The position numbers and the translations under genes are program-made. 64,000 bases of DNA from Shewanella violacea DSS12 (GTDB taxonomy: Bacteria; Pseudomonadota; Gammaproteobacteria; Enterobacterales; Shewanellaceae): positions 744,001 through 808,000 of the forward strand of contig NC_014012.1 in NCBI RefSeq assembly GCF_000091325.1. Reading direction: 5' to 3'. The notes under the pieces are model-generated. The model was not told the DNA's origin. It did no database searches and worked only from the letters and a program-made list of their open reading frames with translations. This document shows, in pieces, positions 48,911 through 56,758 of the stretch. How positions within the stretch are numbered: position 1 is the stretch's first letter; each line of letters starts with the position of its first letter.

Positions 48911-49711
48911 ATGGACGTGTTACGTAGAGAACTGACGCTGTTTTTTATTGCTATGGGCTTCTTTACCCGAATTCCTATGCCGACTTGGGTCAAAGTCGAT
49001 GCTGATAATCTTAATAAGGCTAGCAGATACTTCGGTTTAGTTGGAGTACTCGTCGGTGCTATTTCGGCGCTGGTCTATGAGGTTAGCATGTATGCTCTGC
49101 CAACCTCCATCAGCATAATCTTGGCTTTGATCGCCGGCGTGGCAGTGACTGGGAGCTTTCATGAAGATGGCTTGGCCGATACTGCCGATGGATTTGGTGG
49201 TGGTTGGACAGTTGCCGATAAACTGAAAATAATGAAAGACTCTCGCATCGGTACCTATGGCACGGTAACCCTGTTGTTGTCCATGATATTAAAGTACATG
49301 CTGCTGTTAGAGCTGGCGCTATATGATCCGGAAAATGTTATCGCTGCGCTGATCCTGGGACACTGTCTCAGTCGGGTATTAGCCGCGAGTATTATCTTTA
49401 CCGAAACCTATGTTAGCGATGCTTATGCTAGTGAAGGTGTCAGCGAAGAAAAGAGCAGTAAGAGTAAACCATTGGCTGAAAGCCAAACTGCTAATGAACT
49501 CGCCATTTTACTGGTCACAGGTGCACTGGCCCTATGGCTGAGTGGCCTAGGTGCAGCTATTTTGATCGCGGCAGGTTTATTTGTACTTCGCTGGATATTA
49601 GTGGCACTTTTTCGAAGACAAATTGGTGGTTATACCGGCGACACTTTAGGCGCCGCTCAACAAGTATCTGAACTGGTATTTTATATGCTCTTGTTAGCCA
49701 GTTTGGCATGA
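48911..49711 (+). CDS. cobS: adenosylcobinamide-GDP ribazoletransferase (cobalamin synthase)
   Basis: Membrane enzyme that joins adenosylcobinamide-GDP to alpha-ribazole. Motifs: FIAMGFFTRIPMPTWV (about 12-27), SRYFGLVGVLVGAIS (about 38-52), GSFHEDGLADTADGFGGG (about 83-100; acidic metal site DGLADTADG), MKDSRIGTYG and GYTGDTLGAAQQVSEL. About six membrane segments. ATG at 48911 (MDVLRREL) follows GGA and matches the family start; the ORF opens at 48797 through the hairpin repeat, which is unlikely to be translated. 266 residues. Confidence 0.92.
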   Translation: MDVLRRELTLFFIAMGFFTRIPMPTWVKVDADNLNKASRYFGLVGVLVGAISALVYEVSMYALPTSISIILALIAGVAVTGSFHEDGLADTADGFGGGWTVADKLKIMKDSRIGTYGTVTLLLSMILKYMLLLELALYDPENVIAALILGHCLSRVLAASIIFTETYVSDAYASEGVSEEKSSKSKPLAESQTANELAILLVTGALALWLSGLGAAILIAAGLFVLRWILVALFRRQIGGYTGDTLGAAQQVSELVFYMLLLASLA

Positions 49712-49796
49712 TAGAGCAAGATCTCAGTGATGGTTTGGTTCGCTGTTTAAGAGCGGTTATAACAAGTGTTTATAACAGCATCTCAGGAGGTATAGC

Positions 49797-50351
49797 TTGA
49801 TACATCTAGTGCTAGGTGGGGCCCGCAGTGGTAAGACTGGTTTTGCCACTACCGCGGCTAAGACATATAGTGAAAAAGGTTATCAGTGCGTCTATATAGC
49901 GACGGCCCAAGCCTTAGATGATGAGATGAATGACAGAATCAGTCGTCATCGAAGTGACCGAGAGGCCGACAGTCTAGACTGGATAACAGTCGAGACCCCG
50001 TTAAATCTGGTGGAAACCCTAAGGGAATATGCCAGAGAAGATAGGCTGCTCTTAGTCGATTGTCTGACACTTTGGTTAACCAATCACTTGATGCTCGAAG
50101 ACTCTCCGACGGTATTTACCGATTGCGATTGCAAGTGGAACGACGAAAAGCAGGCCTTACTTTCGGTATTAACCGAATTACCCGGTGAGATTTACCTGGT
50201 CAGCAATGAAGTCGGTTGCGGTATCGTGCCCCTGGGGGAGATTAACCGCCGCTTTGTCGATGAAGCGGGTTGGCTGCATCAAGATATCGCAGCTATTGCG
50301 GATACCGTGACTCAAGTGACAGCTGGATTACCCATGAGATTGAAGGGATAG
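49797..50351 (+). CDS. cobU: bifunctional adenosylcobinamide kinase / adenosylcobinamide-phosphate guanylyltransferase
   Basis: Phosphorylates adenosylcobinamide and attaches GMP. P-loop LGGARSGKT (about 6-14), RISRHRSDREADSLDWITVETP (guanylylation His in the RHR segment, about 49-51), LLLVDCLTLWLTN, and the C-terminal VSNEVGCGIVPLGEINRRFVDEAGWLHQ. 184 residues, matching the family. The start is TTG at 49797, supported by a perfect AGGAGG at 49785-49790 six bases upstream and by the family N-terminus (M-I-x-L-V-x-GG). Confidence 0.93.
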   Translation: MIHLVLGGARSGKTGFATTAAKTYSEKGYQCVYIATAQALDDEMNDRISRHRSDREADSLDWITVETPLNLVETLREYAREDRLLLVDCLTLWLTNHLMLEDSPTVFTDCDCKWNDEKQALLSVLTELPGEIYLVSNEVGCGIVPLGEINRRFVDEAGWLHQDIAAIADTVTQVTAGLPMRLKG

Positions 50352-50353
50352 AA

Positions 50354-50413
50354 GCTTGAAGTTAGCAAGGCATGTATCCTTAATGCCTCCAGCATTTATG
50401 GCTTCTAACAAGC
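50354..50413. repeat. intergenic hairpin between cobU and cobQ
   Basis: GCTTG-AA-GTTAG (50354-50365) pairs with CTAACAAGC (50405-50413) around a two-base bulge. It resembles, in position and TTAG/CTAA character, the hairpins at 48809, 52098 and 54346. Confidence 0.5.
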
Positions 50414-50450
50414 TTACAGCCTCTGGCTTCATACTAAATAAAAGAACAGA

Positions 50451-52076
50451 ATGAACTCTAATAACACGATCGATCCCAAGATGGGCGCAGCCCGTGTGCT
50501 TATGGTGCAGGGAACCACATCCGATGCGGGTAAGAGCACCTTAGTCGCTGGTTTGTGTCGCTTGTTTGCCCGTCAAGGCAGGCGAGTCGCCCCCTTTAAA
50601 CCACAGAATATGGCACTCAACAGTGCGGTAACGGCCGATGGTGGTGAGATTGGCCGTGCCCAGGCACTGCAAGCTGTGGCCTGTGGTTTACCTCTGCACA
50701 CAGATTTTAATCCCATCTTACTTAAACCTAGCTCAGATACCGGTGCTCAGGTGATCGTTCAGGGCCAGGCACTGGATCAGATGGAGGCTAAGACCTTCTT
50801 CGGCCTGTCTAAATATCAGGCTGATGTTAGTGGAGATGAGTGCCAGCCAGGTTATCGGGTTAAGGCCATGTCTGCCGTGTTGGATTCATTTTCGCGTTTA
50901 ACCCATGGCTATGAAATGGTGATGGTCGAAGGCGCCGGCAGTCCGGCAGAAATCAACCTGCGCGAAGGTGATATTGCCAACATGGGCTTTGCCGAAGCGG
51001 TAGATTGCCCTGTGATCATCATTGCCGATATCGATAAAGGTGGCGTGTTCGCTCATCTGGTGGGCACCTTAGCATTATTGTCGGATTCCGAGCAGGCCAG
51101 AGTCAAAGGTTTCGTTATCAATCGTTTTCGCGGCGATATTGCCCTGTTGCAATCGGGCTTAGACTGGCTCGAAGAATACACCAATAAACCTGTTCTTGGG
51201 GTGCTGCCCTATTTGCACGATCTACATCTGGACGCCGAGGATGCGCTGACGCCAGCACCAGATAAATCGACTCAGACTAGACTCAAGGTCTTGGTACTCG
51301 TTTTCCCGCGGATCAGCAATCACACTGATTTCGATCCTCTGCGGCTCAATCCCCATATTGAATTTAATTATGTATCAATGCAGACCCAAGCCGAGAGTCA
51401 ATCTGAGCTTGGTGTACTACCACCCGCGGATCTCATCATATTGCCCGGCAGCAAAAATGTCCGCGGCGATCTGGAGTTTCTACGTCAACAAGCCTGGGAT
51501 ATAGGCATCAAGAAACACTTGAGATACGGCGGCAAGGTGCTGGGGATCTGTGGCGGCTATCAGATGTTAGGTCAGCTTATCGATGATCCCAGCGGAGTCG
51601 AAGGTAGGCCAGGAGTGAGTGCTGGACTGGGTCTATTGCCTCTGTTCACTGAGCTGCAATCCAAGAAAGTGCTACGTCAGGTGACAGGTGAGCTTTCGTT
51701 ACTCGGTGAGCAGGCCGAGGTGAAAGGTTATGAGATCCATTGCGGCGAATCTCGGCAGCAGACCCAAGTAAAAGGCCTAATTCAGCCCCTGAGCTTAACT
51801 CCGCAGAATTCAGTACTTGATGGGGCTAGCACCACAGAAGGGGCGTTTCATGACGGTATGCTCGCAGAAGATGGCCAAGTGTTAGGCACTTACCTGCACG
51901 GCTTGTTCGACTCAGCGGATGCCTGCGCACTATTACTAAAGTGGGCCGGAATGGCGGATGCTAAGCCCATAGATATAGATGCTATTCGTGATCAGCAGTT
52001 AAATCGATTTGCCGATCAGTTAGAGAAAGATTTAGATATGGATAAATTAGAGCAGATCTTAGGGGCTAGAACTTAG
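50451..52076 (+). CDS. cobQ: adenosylcobyric acid synthase (glutamine-hydrolysing)
   Basis: Amidates adenosylcobyrinic acid a,c-diamide at four positions (also named CbiP). N-terminal dethiobiotin-synthetase-like ATP site [19 protein letters not shown] (about 19-37), [24 protein letters not shown], and a C-terminal type 1 glutamine amidotransferase domain with the nucleophile in [14 protein letters not shown] (Cys about 367) and catalytic His in GTYLHGLF. 541 residues, slightly above the usual 480-510. ATG start; separated from cobU by a 99-base gap with a hairpin. Confidence 0.93.
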   Translation: MNSNNTIDPKMGAARVLMVQGTTSDAGKSTLVAGLCRLFARQGRRVAPFKPQNMALNSAVTADGGEIGRAQALQAVACGLPLHTDFNPILLKPSSDTGAQVIVQGQALDQMEAKTFFGLSKYQADVSGDECQPGYRVKAMSAVLDSFSRLTHGYEMVMVEGAGSPAEINLREGDIANMGFAEAVDCPVIIIADIDKGGVFAHLVGTLALLSDSEQARVKGFVINRFRGDIALLQSGLDWLEEYTNKPVLGVLPYLHDLHLDAEDALTPAPDKSTQTRLKVLVLVFPRISNHTDFDPLRLNPHIEFNYVSMQTQAESQSELGVLPPADLIILPGSKNVRGDLEFLRQQAWDIGIKKHLRYGGKVLGICGGYQMLGQLIDDPSGVEGRPGVSAGLGLLPLFTELQSKKVLRQVTGELSLLGEQAEVKGYEIHCGESRQQTQVKGLIQPLSLTPQNSVLDGASTTEGAFHDGMLAEDGQVLGTYLHGLFDSADACALLLKWAGMADAKPIDIDAIRDQQLNRFADQLEKDLDMDKLEQILGART

Positions 52077-52097
52077 GAACTGTGTGTTACGAGTCAT

Positions 52098-52179
52098 AAG
52101 TTGTAAGTTTTTAGCGGTAAGTTAAGGGCTTAAAACTTAGATATTTTTAGCTCCGACTTGAACTTATAGCTTACAACTT
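52098..52179. repeat. intergenic hairpin element (cob family copy 2)
   Basis: AAGTTGTAAG (52098-52107) pairs perfectly with CTTACAACTT (52170-52179), with inner TTAAG/CTTAA-type pairing, followed by TCTTAGCTTTA. Sits between cobQ and cobO. Confidence 0.6.
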
Positions 52180-52227
52180 TCTTAGCTTTATCCTGAGCTT
52201 ATAACTTATTAAAAATACGGAAATATC

Positions 52228-52881
52228 ATGACAGAGAATAACGAAAACTCGAACTCAATTGATGCAGAGAAGCAGAAGTCCCAGGAAGAGAGAAAAGCCC
52301 AGCGTCATAAGGAGAGACAGCAGAAGGTCAAGGAAGCTGTCGATGCCAAGATTGCGGCGGCCCAAGAGGAGAAGGGTATTCTCTTAGTGCTTACCGGCAA
52401 TGGTAAAGGTAAGTCTACCTCGGGATTTGGCACCATTGCACGCAGTGTCGGCCATGGTAAAAAATCTGCGGTAGTGCAGTTTATCAAGGGCAACTGGGAA
52501 TGCGGTGAGCGTACTTTACTCGAAGGGGCCGGAGTCGAATTTCATGTGATGGGCACCGGCTTTACCTGGGAAACTCAAGATAAAGAGAAGGATACTCAAG
52601 CCGCCGAGAGTGCCTGGGCAGCTGCTGAGACACTACTCAAAGATGAGTCGATAGATTGCCTTATGCTGGATGAACTCACCTATATGGTGAGCTATCACTA
52701 TCTCGAAGTCGACAGAGTCATAGAGGCACTGAAGAATCGTCCGCCTATGCAGCATGTGATCATTACGGGGAGGGCGTGCCATAGGGCGATAATCGAGCTG
52801 GCAGATACTGTGAGCGAGGTGCAATCAGTCAAGCATGCGTTTGATCACGGTATTAAAGCCCAGCCTGGCTTCGATTACTAA
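52228..52881 (+). CDS. cobO: corrinoid adenosyltransferase (BtuR/CobO type)
   Basis: Attaches the adenosyl group from ATP to cob(I)alamin-type corrinoids. P-loop LLVLTGNGKGKSTSGFGT (about 51-68), VQFIKGNWECGERTLL, CLMLDELTYMVSYHYL (about 149-164) and HVIITGRACHRAIIELADTVSEV. The first 45 residues are highly charged (KSQEERKAQRHKERQQKVKEA), as in E. coli BtuR. 217 residues. ATG with GGAA upstream. It completes the salvage set encoded downstream of the riboswitch; a terminator follows at 53005. Confidence 0.93.
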   Translation: MTENNENSNSIDAEKQKSQEERKAQRHKERQQKVKEAVDAKIAAAQEEKGILLVLTGNGKGKSTSGFGTIARSVGHGKKSAVVQFIKGNWECGERTLLEGAGVEFHVMGTGFTWETQDKEKDTQAAESAWAAAETLLKDESIDCLMLDELTYMVSYHYLEVDRVIEALKNRPPMQHVIITGRACHRAIIELADTVSEVQSVKHAFDHGIKAQPGFDY

Positions 52882-53004
52882 ATTTCTGCCTGCTAGCTTC
52901 TGTGGCGTTATTGTCTGCCCGGCTTGCAGTTATAAAGAGTTCACCCAATTACATAGAGCCTTCAGCGTCTTTTGGTAAGAAGCCTTCAGCTTATCTAATA
53001 AAAG

Positions 53005-53022
53005 AGCCGTCAGCGGCTTTTT
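53005..53022 (+). terminator. intrinsic terminator after cobO
   Basis: AGCCG-TCAG-CGGCT followed by TTTT. It is the last of three imperfect AGCC(T/G)TCAGC copies at about 52960-53022, which look like a short tandem duplication of the hairpin arm. Confidence 0.7.
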
Positions 53023-53186
53023 GGTAGAGAGCGTTTGCTCAGGCAGAGTTTTTCTGGGAATGTCTTACGAGAATAGCTTTGGATTCTTAGAGAAGATCTT
53101 GGGGACTGCTTAGGAAGTTTTAGGGGGATTCTTTTTTTGAGGGTGGAGAATGAAGCCGGATAAGTACTTGGATATTAAGATAAGTT

Positions 53187-53273
53187 TGGTACAGATGGAG
53201 AGACTTGAACTCTCACGCCCTTACGGGCACTAGCACCTGAAGCTAGCGTGTCTACCAATTCCACCACATCTGC
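53187..53273 (-). tRNA. tRNA-Leu (anticodon CAG)
   Basis: On the minus strand the acceptor stem GCAGATG pairs with CATCTGT, followed by encoded ACCA. D arm TGGTGGAATTGGTAGACA, anticodon loop TTCAGGT on stem CTAGC/GCTAG, a long class II variable arm (TGCCCGTAAGGGCG), and T arm GAGAGTTCAAGTCTCTC. Anticodon CAG reads leucine CUG codons. 87 bases, standing alone opposite to the cob genes. Confidence 0.97.
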
Positions 53274-53370
53274 ATTGCTTAGAGTCAATAAAATAGTTCA
53301 TTAATACATCTATTTTTCAACTGCTTGCAAGCTAGATATTACTGCTCTATTTTATTACTGTCAACCAATC

Positions 53371-53528
53371 TCAGAGTAATAGAGTCTGGTCTGTCATTGA
53401 ATGAAATTGTTATGCGTATTTTTATAAGAGAAGCTAATGAAAACTATCCTCAGAATAATAGAGTCTGGTCTGTCATTGAATGAAATTGTTATGCGTATTT
53501 TTATAAGAGAAGGTAATGAAAACTATCA
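53371..53528 (+). repeat. 79-bp tandem duplication of the btuF start region
   Basis: Copy one (53371-53449) and copy two (53450-53528) differ at only a few bases and both contain the ribosome binding region and ATGAAAACTATC, the first codons of btuF. The first copy's ATG (53437) opens a 31-codon ORF ending at 53532, out of frame with btuF. Only copy two has the better AAGG (AGAAGGTAATG against AGAAGCTAATG). Confidence 0.95.
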
Positions 53529-54340
53529 ATAGGATCGTCTTGTTATTGGCTGTTTGTCTGCCGATATTTTCGGCCATGGCATCGCCCGCTAAACGAATCA
53601 TAGCGCTATCGCCACACTCGGTGGAGATGCTGTATGCCATAGGCGCCGGAGACTCCATAGTCGCGACCACTGACCATGCTGACTTTCCGAAATCAGCTCT
53701 GGATATTCCACGAATTGGTGGCTATCACGGTATACAGATAGAGCGTGTGCTTGAGCTGCAACCCGACTTAGTGGTGGTCTGGGGAAGTGGCAATAAGGCC
53801 GAAGATCTACAGCGATTAAAGGAACTGGGATTCAATGTGTATAACAGCGATCCCAAAACACTGGAAGCCGTTGCTGACGAGCTAAAGGAGCTGGGAGAGT
53901 TAACCGGTCATCAAGTGGAGGCAAATAAGCTCGCCGATGATTATCTCGCTGGGCTTGAGGCTCTGCGAAAAGAGAATCAGCCTAAGTCTGAGGTGAAAGT
54001 CTTCTATCAGCTCTGGTCTACTCCCTTGATGACAGTGGCTAAAAATAGCTGGATCCAGCAGATCATCAGTGTTTGCCATGGGAACAATGTCTATCTCGAT
54101 GCGGCCAGTGACTATCCTCAGGTAAGCCTGGAGAGTGTACTCTTGAACATGCCCGAGGTTATCCTGCAGAGTCAGGATGAAGGCAATGTATTAGGCATCG
54201 ACTGGAGTGAATGGCAGGAGATCCCAGCGGTGAAGAATAAGCATATTTATCAGCTTAATGCCGATCTCTTACATCGCGCTACCCCGCGCGCACTTCAAGG
54301 GGTTCAAGCCTTGTGTGATGCGTTAGATAAAGCGAGATAG
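53516..54340 (+). CDS. btuF: vitamin B12 periplasmic binding protein
   Basis: Delivers cobalamin to BtuCD. Signal peptide MKTINRIVLLLAVCLPIFSAMAS (about 1-23). The mature part is a class III (helical-hinge) binding protein: KRIIALSPHSVEMLYAIGAGDSIVATTDHADFP, IPRIGGYHGIQIERVLELQPDLVVVWGSG, and VKVFYQLWSTPLMTVAKNSWIQQIISVCHGNNVY. 274 residues (E. coli 266). ATG at 53516 follows AAGG by three to four bases. The gene is preceded by a duplicated start region and lies 600 bases beyond the cob genes, after the tRNA, so it may have its own promoter. Confidence 0.9.
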   Translation: MKTINRIVLLLAVCLPIFSAMASPAKRIIALSPHSVEMLYAIGAGDSIVATTDHADFPKSALDIPRIGGYHGIQIERVLELQPDLVVVWGSGNKAEDLQRLKELGFNVYNSDPKTLEAVADELKELGELTGHQVEANKLADDYLAGLEALRKENQPKSEVKVFYQLWSTPLMTVAKNSWIQQIISVCHGNNVYLDAASDYPQVSLESVLLNMPEVILQSQDEGNVLGIDWSEWQEIPAVKNKHIYQLNADLLHRATPRALQGVQALCDALDKAR

Positions 54341-54345
54341 TAACT

Positions 54346-54452
54346 GAAAGTTATAAGTGTTAAGCCGTAAGTAAGTGCATCTGTGTGTCTGCTTTTAGCT
54401 TAGTCTTGAATTCATACGGTGAGCAGCTTTGTACTTATAGCTTACAACTTTC
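54346..54452. repeat. intergenic hairpin element (cob family copy 3)
   Basis: GAAAGTTATAAG (54346-54357) pairs with CTTACAACTTTC (54441-54452) with one mismatch, followed by TTTGCTTTAATCTT, just after btuF. Shares CTTACAACTTTCTT(A/T)GCTTTA with copy 2. Confidence 0.6.
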
Positions 54453-54470
54453 TTTGCTTTAATCTTGAAC

Positions 54471-54526
54471 TTAAAACTTAAAACTTAAAACTTAAAACTT
54501 AAAACTTAAAACTTGAAACTTGAAAG
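54471..54526. repeat. heptanucleotide microsatellite (TTAAAAC)6 plus variants
   Basis: Six perfect TTAAAAC units followed by TTGAAAC and TTGAAAG end 13 bases before the MAPEG ATG. The last unit supplies GAAAGGA, the nearest possible ribosome binding sequence. Confidence 0.95.
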
Positions 54527-54539
54527 GACTTTGTTCCCT

Positions 54540-54923
54540 ATGACTAGCTTACTTATTTGTTTATGTATTGCCATGCTACTGCCTTATCTGACTAAGGGCC
54601 CAGTAGCCTGGGCCATGGCTAAAGCGGGTGGCTATGATAACTCACACCCCAGAGCGCAACAGGCTAGGCTAACTGGCTTCGGTGCTCGCGCGGTGGCGGG
54701 ACATCAAAATGCCTTTGAATCCTTGCTTATCTTCGGCTTAGCTGTGGTGACAGTTATTGCCACAGAGAAGGTCAACGATACTGTGGTCACCTTGGCCATA
54801 GTGCATGTAATTGCACGTATTACTTATCAGTTACTCTATCTGATTGATAAAGGGACCTTACGTTCTCTGGCTTGGTTTGTGGCTGTGTTCTGCTCTTTTG
54901 GCATCTTATTCCAAGCATTTTAA
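54540..54923 (+). CDS. MAPEG-family membrane protein
   Basis: Small integral membrane protein of the eicosanoid/glutathione metabolism family. Four hydrophobic segments: LLICLCIAMLLPYL, AFESLLIFGLAVVTVIA, DTVVTLAIVHVIARITYQLLYLI and SLAWFVAVFCSFGILFQAF. The second helix has the AGHQNAFESL pattern and helix three the ARITYQ(L)LYL pattern seen in bacterial MAPEG members. 127 residues from ATG 54540; a TTG at 54513 inside the microsatellite would add nine residues and is unlikely. The substrate is unknown. Confidence 0.8.
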   Translation: MTSLLICLCIAMLLPYLTKGPVAWAMAKAGGYDNSHPRAQQARLTGFGARAVAGHQNAFESLLIFGLAVVTVIATEKVNDTVVTLAIVHVIARITYQLLYLIDKGTLRSLAWFVAVFCSFGILFQAF

Positions 54924-54966
54924 TAGAGCATAGGTTTAAATCAGCCTCTGGCGGCGGGATATGAAT

Positions 54967-54998
54967 AAGCGATCTGCATAGATCGCTTTTATTTTTTA
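54967..54998 (+). terminator. intrinsic terminator after the MAPEG gene
   Basis: AAGCGATC (54967-54974) and GATCGCTT (54981-54988) form a perfect 8-bp stem with a 6-base loop, followed by TTATTTTTT. Confidence 0.9.
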
Positions 54999-55018
54999 AG
55001 AGCGACGTACTCATTAAC

Positions 55019-55172
55019 TCGCTAGCATCTAGTCCTAACATCCAGCTCTAACATCCAGCTCTAACTTCTAGTTCTAACACCTAGTGCTACCTTCCATTCC
55101 TAGTATCCAGTTCTAACATCTAGCGCTAACTTCCATTCCTAACTTCCAGCCCTAACATCTAGTCTTAACGCG
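55019..55172. repeat. degenerate CTAACATCCAG-type repeats
   Basis: About ten imperfect copies of a 13-16 base unit with the theme TCTAACATCCAGCTC/TTCTAACTTCCATTC. Together with about 280 further bases up to 55457 it forms a gene-free stretch; the latter part holds nothing recognisable. Confidence 0.7.
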
Positions 55173-55457
55173 TGCTCACAAGTGTCCTTGATAAATATCA
55201 TTATTTAAGCTGTAAATGGCGGTTCATTAGATTTTTATAATAAAAAGAATTCTAATGGACTTGGGGATGTAATAGACTGTACATATATCCTACTAAGCTT
55301 GAGCTTATGTATGCAGGCGTTAGTGATGATTGTGGCTGTGGTTGTGACTAGTGTGCTGAATAGCTGTCAGCTTATGGGATATGTGCGAAACCCAGCTGGG
55401 CTGCGTAGGGCGGGAGCCAAATGCTAGGCTTATTTTAATCTTGTGGAGTATCAACAA

Positions 55458-55892
55458 ATGGACACGTCTTTAGTCGCAGCATTACTCGGTGGCATGCTGA
55501 TAGGGTTATCGGCCATCGCCTTGATGATTTTTAATGGCAGAATCGCCGGGATCAGTGGCATCTTATCCAGAGCCTTGTTTCGCACTGATGCCGAATCTGG
55601 TTCAGGGAAGGCAGCCGCATGGCAATGGTATTTTCTCTTCGGTATTATTTTTTCTGGGGTTATTTACGCCCAGTTTAGTATCTCGATGGGAGCGCCGCAA
55701 TTTGAATTTAATCAAGTGTCGACGCCGTTATTGTGTTTTGCCGGCTTGTTAGTAGGCCTAGGTAACCAGCTTGGCAGTGGCTGCACTAGTGGTCACGGGA
55801 TCTGTGGCATAGGCCGATTTTCTCTGCGTTCAATTATCGCCACATGTGTGTTCATGCTAACTGGCGTGATTTCGGCTGTGTTGCTGCACTAA
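55458..55892 (+). CDS. YeeE/YedE-family membrane protein, first half
   Basis: Predicted inner-membrane transport protein for sulfur compounds (thiosulfate/sulfide type). Four hydrophobic segments in 144 residues, with the conserved NGRIAGISGILSRAL (about 25-39) and the cysteine motif GLGNQLGSGCTSGHGICGIGRFSLRS near residues 96-121. ATG at 55458 follows GGAG by nine bases. It is paired with the gene 68 bases downstream; together they make the usual split YeeE/YedE (DUF6691) set. No rhodanese or sulfur-oxidation gene adjoins. Confidence 0.85.
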   Translation: MDTSLVAALLGGMLIGLSAIALMIFNGRIAGISGILSRALFRTDAESGSGKAAAWQWYFLFGIIFSGVIYAQFSISMGAPQFEFNQVSTPLLCFAGLLVGLGNQLGSGCTSGHGICGIGRFSLRSIIATCVFMLTGVISAVLLH

Positions 55893-55960
55893 ATTAGCCT
55901 GTACCAAGATGGTATATTTTGTGGTTTCTCATAAAGATAAAAGTTAAAGGAGAGTCGGGT

Positions 55961-56428
55961 ATGAATAAAAATGTGGCTGCATTGATTTCGGGTATCTTGT
56001 TCGGTGCCGGTTTATTAATTTCTGGTATGGCGGATCCCAATAAAGTAATAGGTTTTCTCGATATAACCAGATTGCTTGATGGTTCTTGGGACCCTTCGCT
56101 TATGCTGGTTATGCTAGGGGCGCTCTTAGTATACATACCAGTTTTTCACTTTTACGTTAAGCCAAGGGCTGAATCGACAATCAAACTTAAGCCTAAACCT
56201 ATGTTTGATAATGAATATCACTTGCCCGCTGCCAAGAAGCCAGATGGTAAGCTAGTGCTTGGCTCGGCTATATTTGGTTTAGGATGGGGCATCGCTGGCA
56301 TATGTCCTGGGCCTGCACTGGTTAATATTGGCAGCTTAGACATAAGTTTGGGTTTATTTGTTATCTCTATGGTCACTGGGTCATACCTGGGGAAAATGAG
56401 CCTGGCTGCTATTTTAAGTCGTGGCTGA
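55961..56428 (+). CDS. YeeE/YedE-family membrane protein, second half (DUF6691-like)
   Basis: Partner of the upstream half. 155 residues with about four hydrophobic segments. Signatures: ALISGILFGAGLLISGMADPNKVIGFLDI (about 6-34) and GSAIFGLGWGIAGICPGPALVNIG (about 105-128), with the conserved Cys in GICPGP. ATG at 55961 follows AAGGAGA. A start at 55919 would add 14 residues without a ribosome binding site. Confidence 0.85.
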   Translation: MNKNVAALISGILFGAGLLISGMADPNKVIGFLDITRLLDGSWDPSLMLVMLGALLVYIPVFHFYVKPRAESTIKLKPKPMFDNEYHLPAAKKPDGKLVLGSAIFGLGWGIAGICPGPALVNIGSLDISLGLFVISMVTGSYLGKMSLAAILSRG

Positions 56429-56530
56429 AGCTAGCTTGAGTCTTATGTAAGTCTCTATCTTTATTTCTGTCTCTTCATCTTTTCTTCAGTTCATCTTAGT
56501 CGCAGATGTCCCTGCTTACTCTCTTAAGCA

Positions 56531-56638
56531 TCGGACACTTTTAATCCCTCTTTGGCTAAATATCGGACACTTTCTCTCCAATATGGCTCAATGATCGGAC
56601 ACATTCCTTATGTGTCCGCGGACACTTTGAGTGTCCGC
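56531..56638. promoter_or_regulatory. array of GGACAC boxes upstream of a sigma-54-like promoter
   Basis: TCGGACAC occurs at 56531, 56563 and 56595, exactly 32 bases apart. GTGTCCGCGGACAC at 56612-56625 is a perfect 14-bp palindrome of the same half-site, and another GTGTCCG follows at 56631-56637. The array ends about 50 bases before the putative -24 element, a normal enhancer position for an NtrC-type activator such as the one encoded at 62222. Confidence 0.7.
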
Positions 56639-56685
56639 CTGACAGCGATAAACCTTAAGTGCATGAATGTTAGTGAGTATTTATT

Positions 56686-56702
56686 TTGGCACACCTTTTG
56701 TA
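56686..56702 (+). promoter_or_regulatory. sigma-54-like promoter before the MacA-like gene
   Basis: TTGGCACACCTTTTGTA fits the -24/-12 pattern TGGCAC-N5-TTGC except that the -12 GC reads GT. It is 57 bases upstream of the adaptor ATG and downstream of the GGACAC boxes. Confidence 0.6.
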
Positions 56703-56758
56703 TATAAGATTGCAAGATTAGTAATAAAGCTCACCAAGCGGACAGGGACAGGGGTTAG

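Noticed and set aside
56531..56602. CRISPR-like array from three 32-bp-spaced repeats
   Set aside because: The repeats are only 8 bases with related spacer sequence, there is no cas gene, and a regulatory array before a sigma-54-like promoter explains the pattern.
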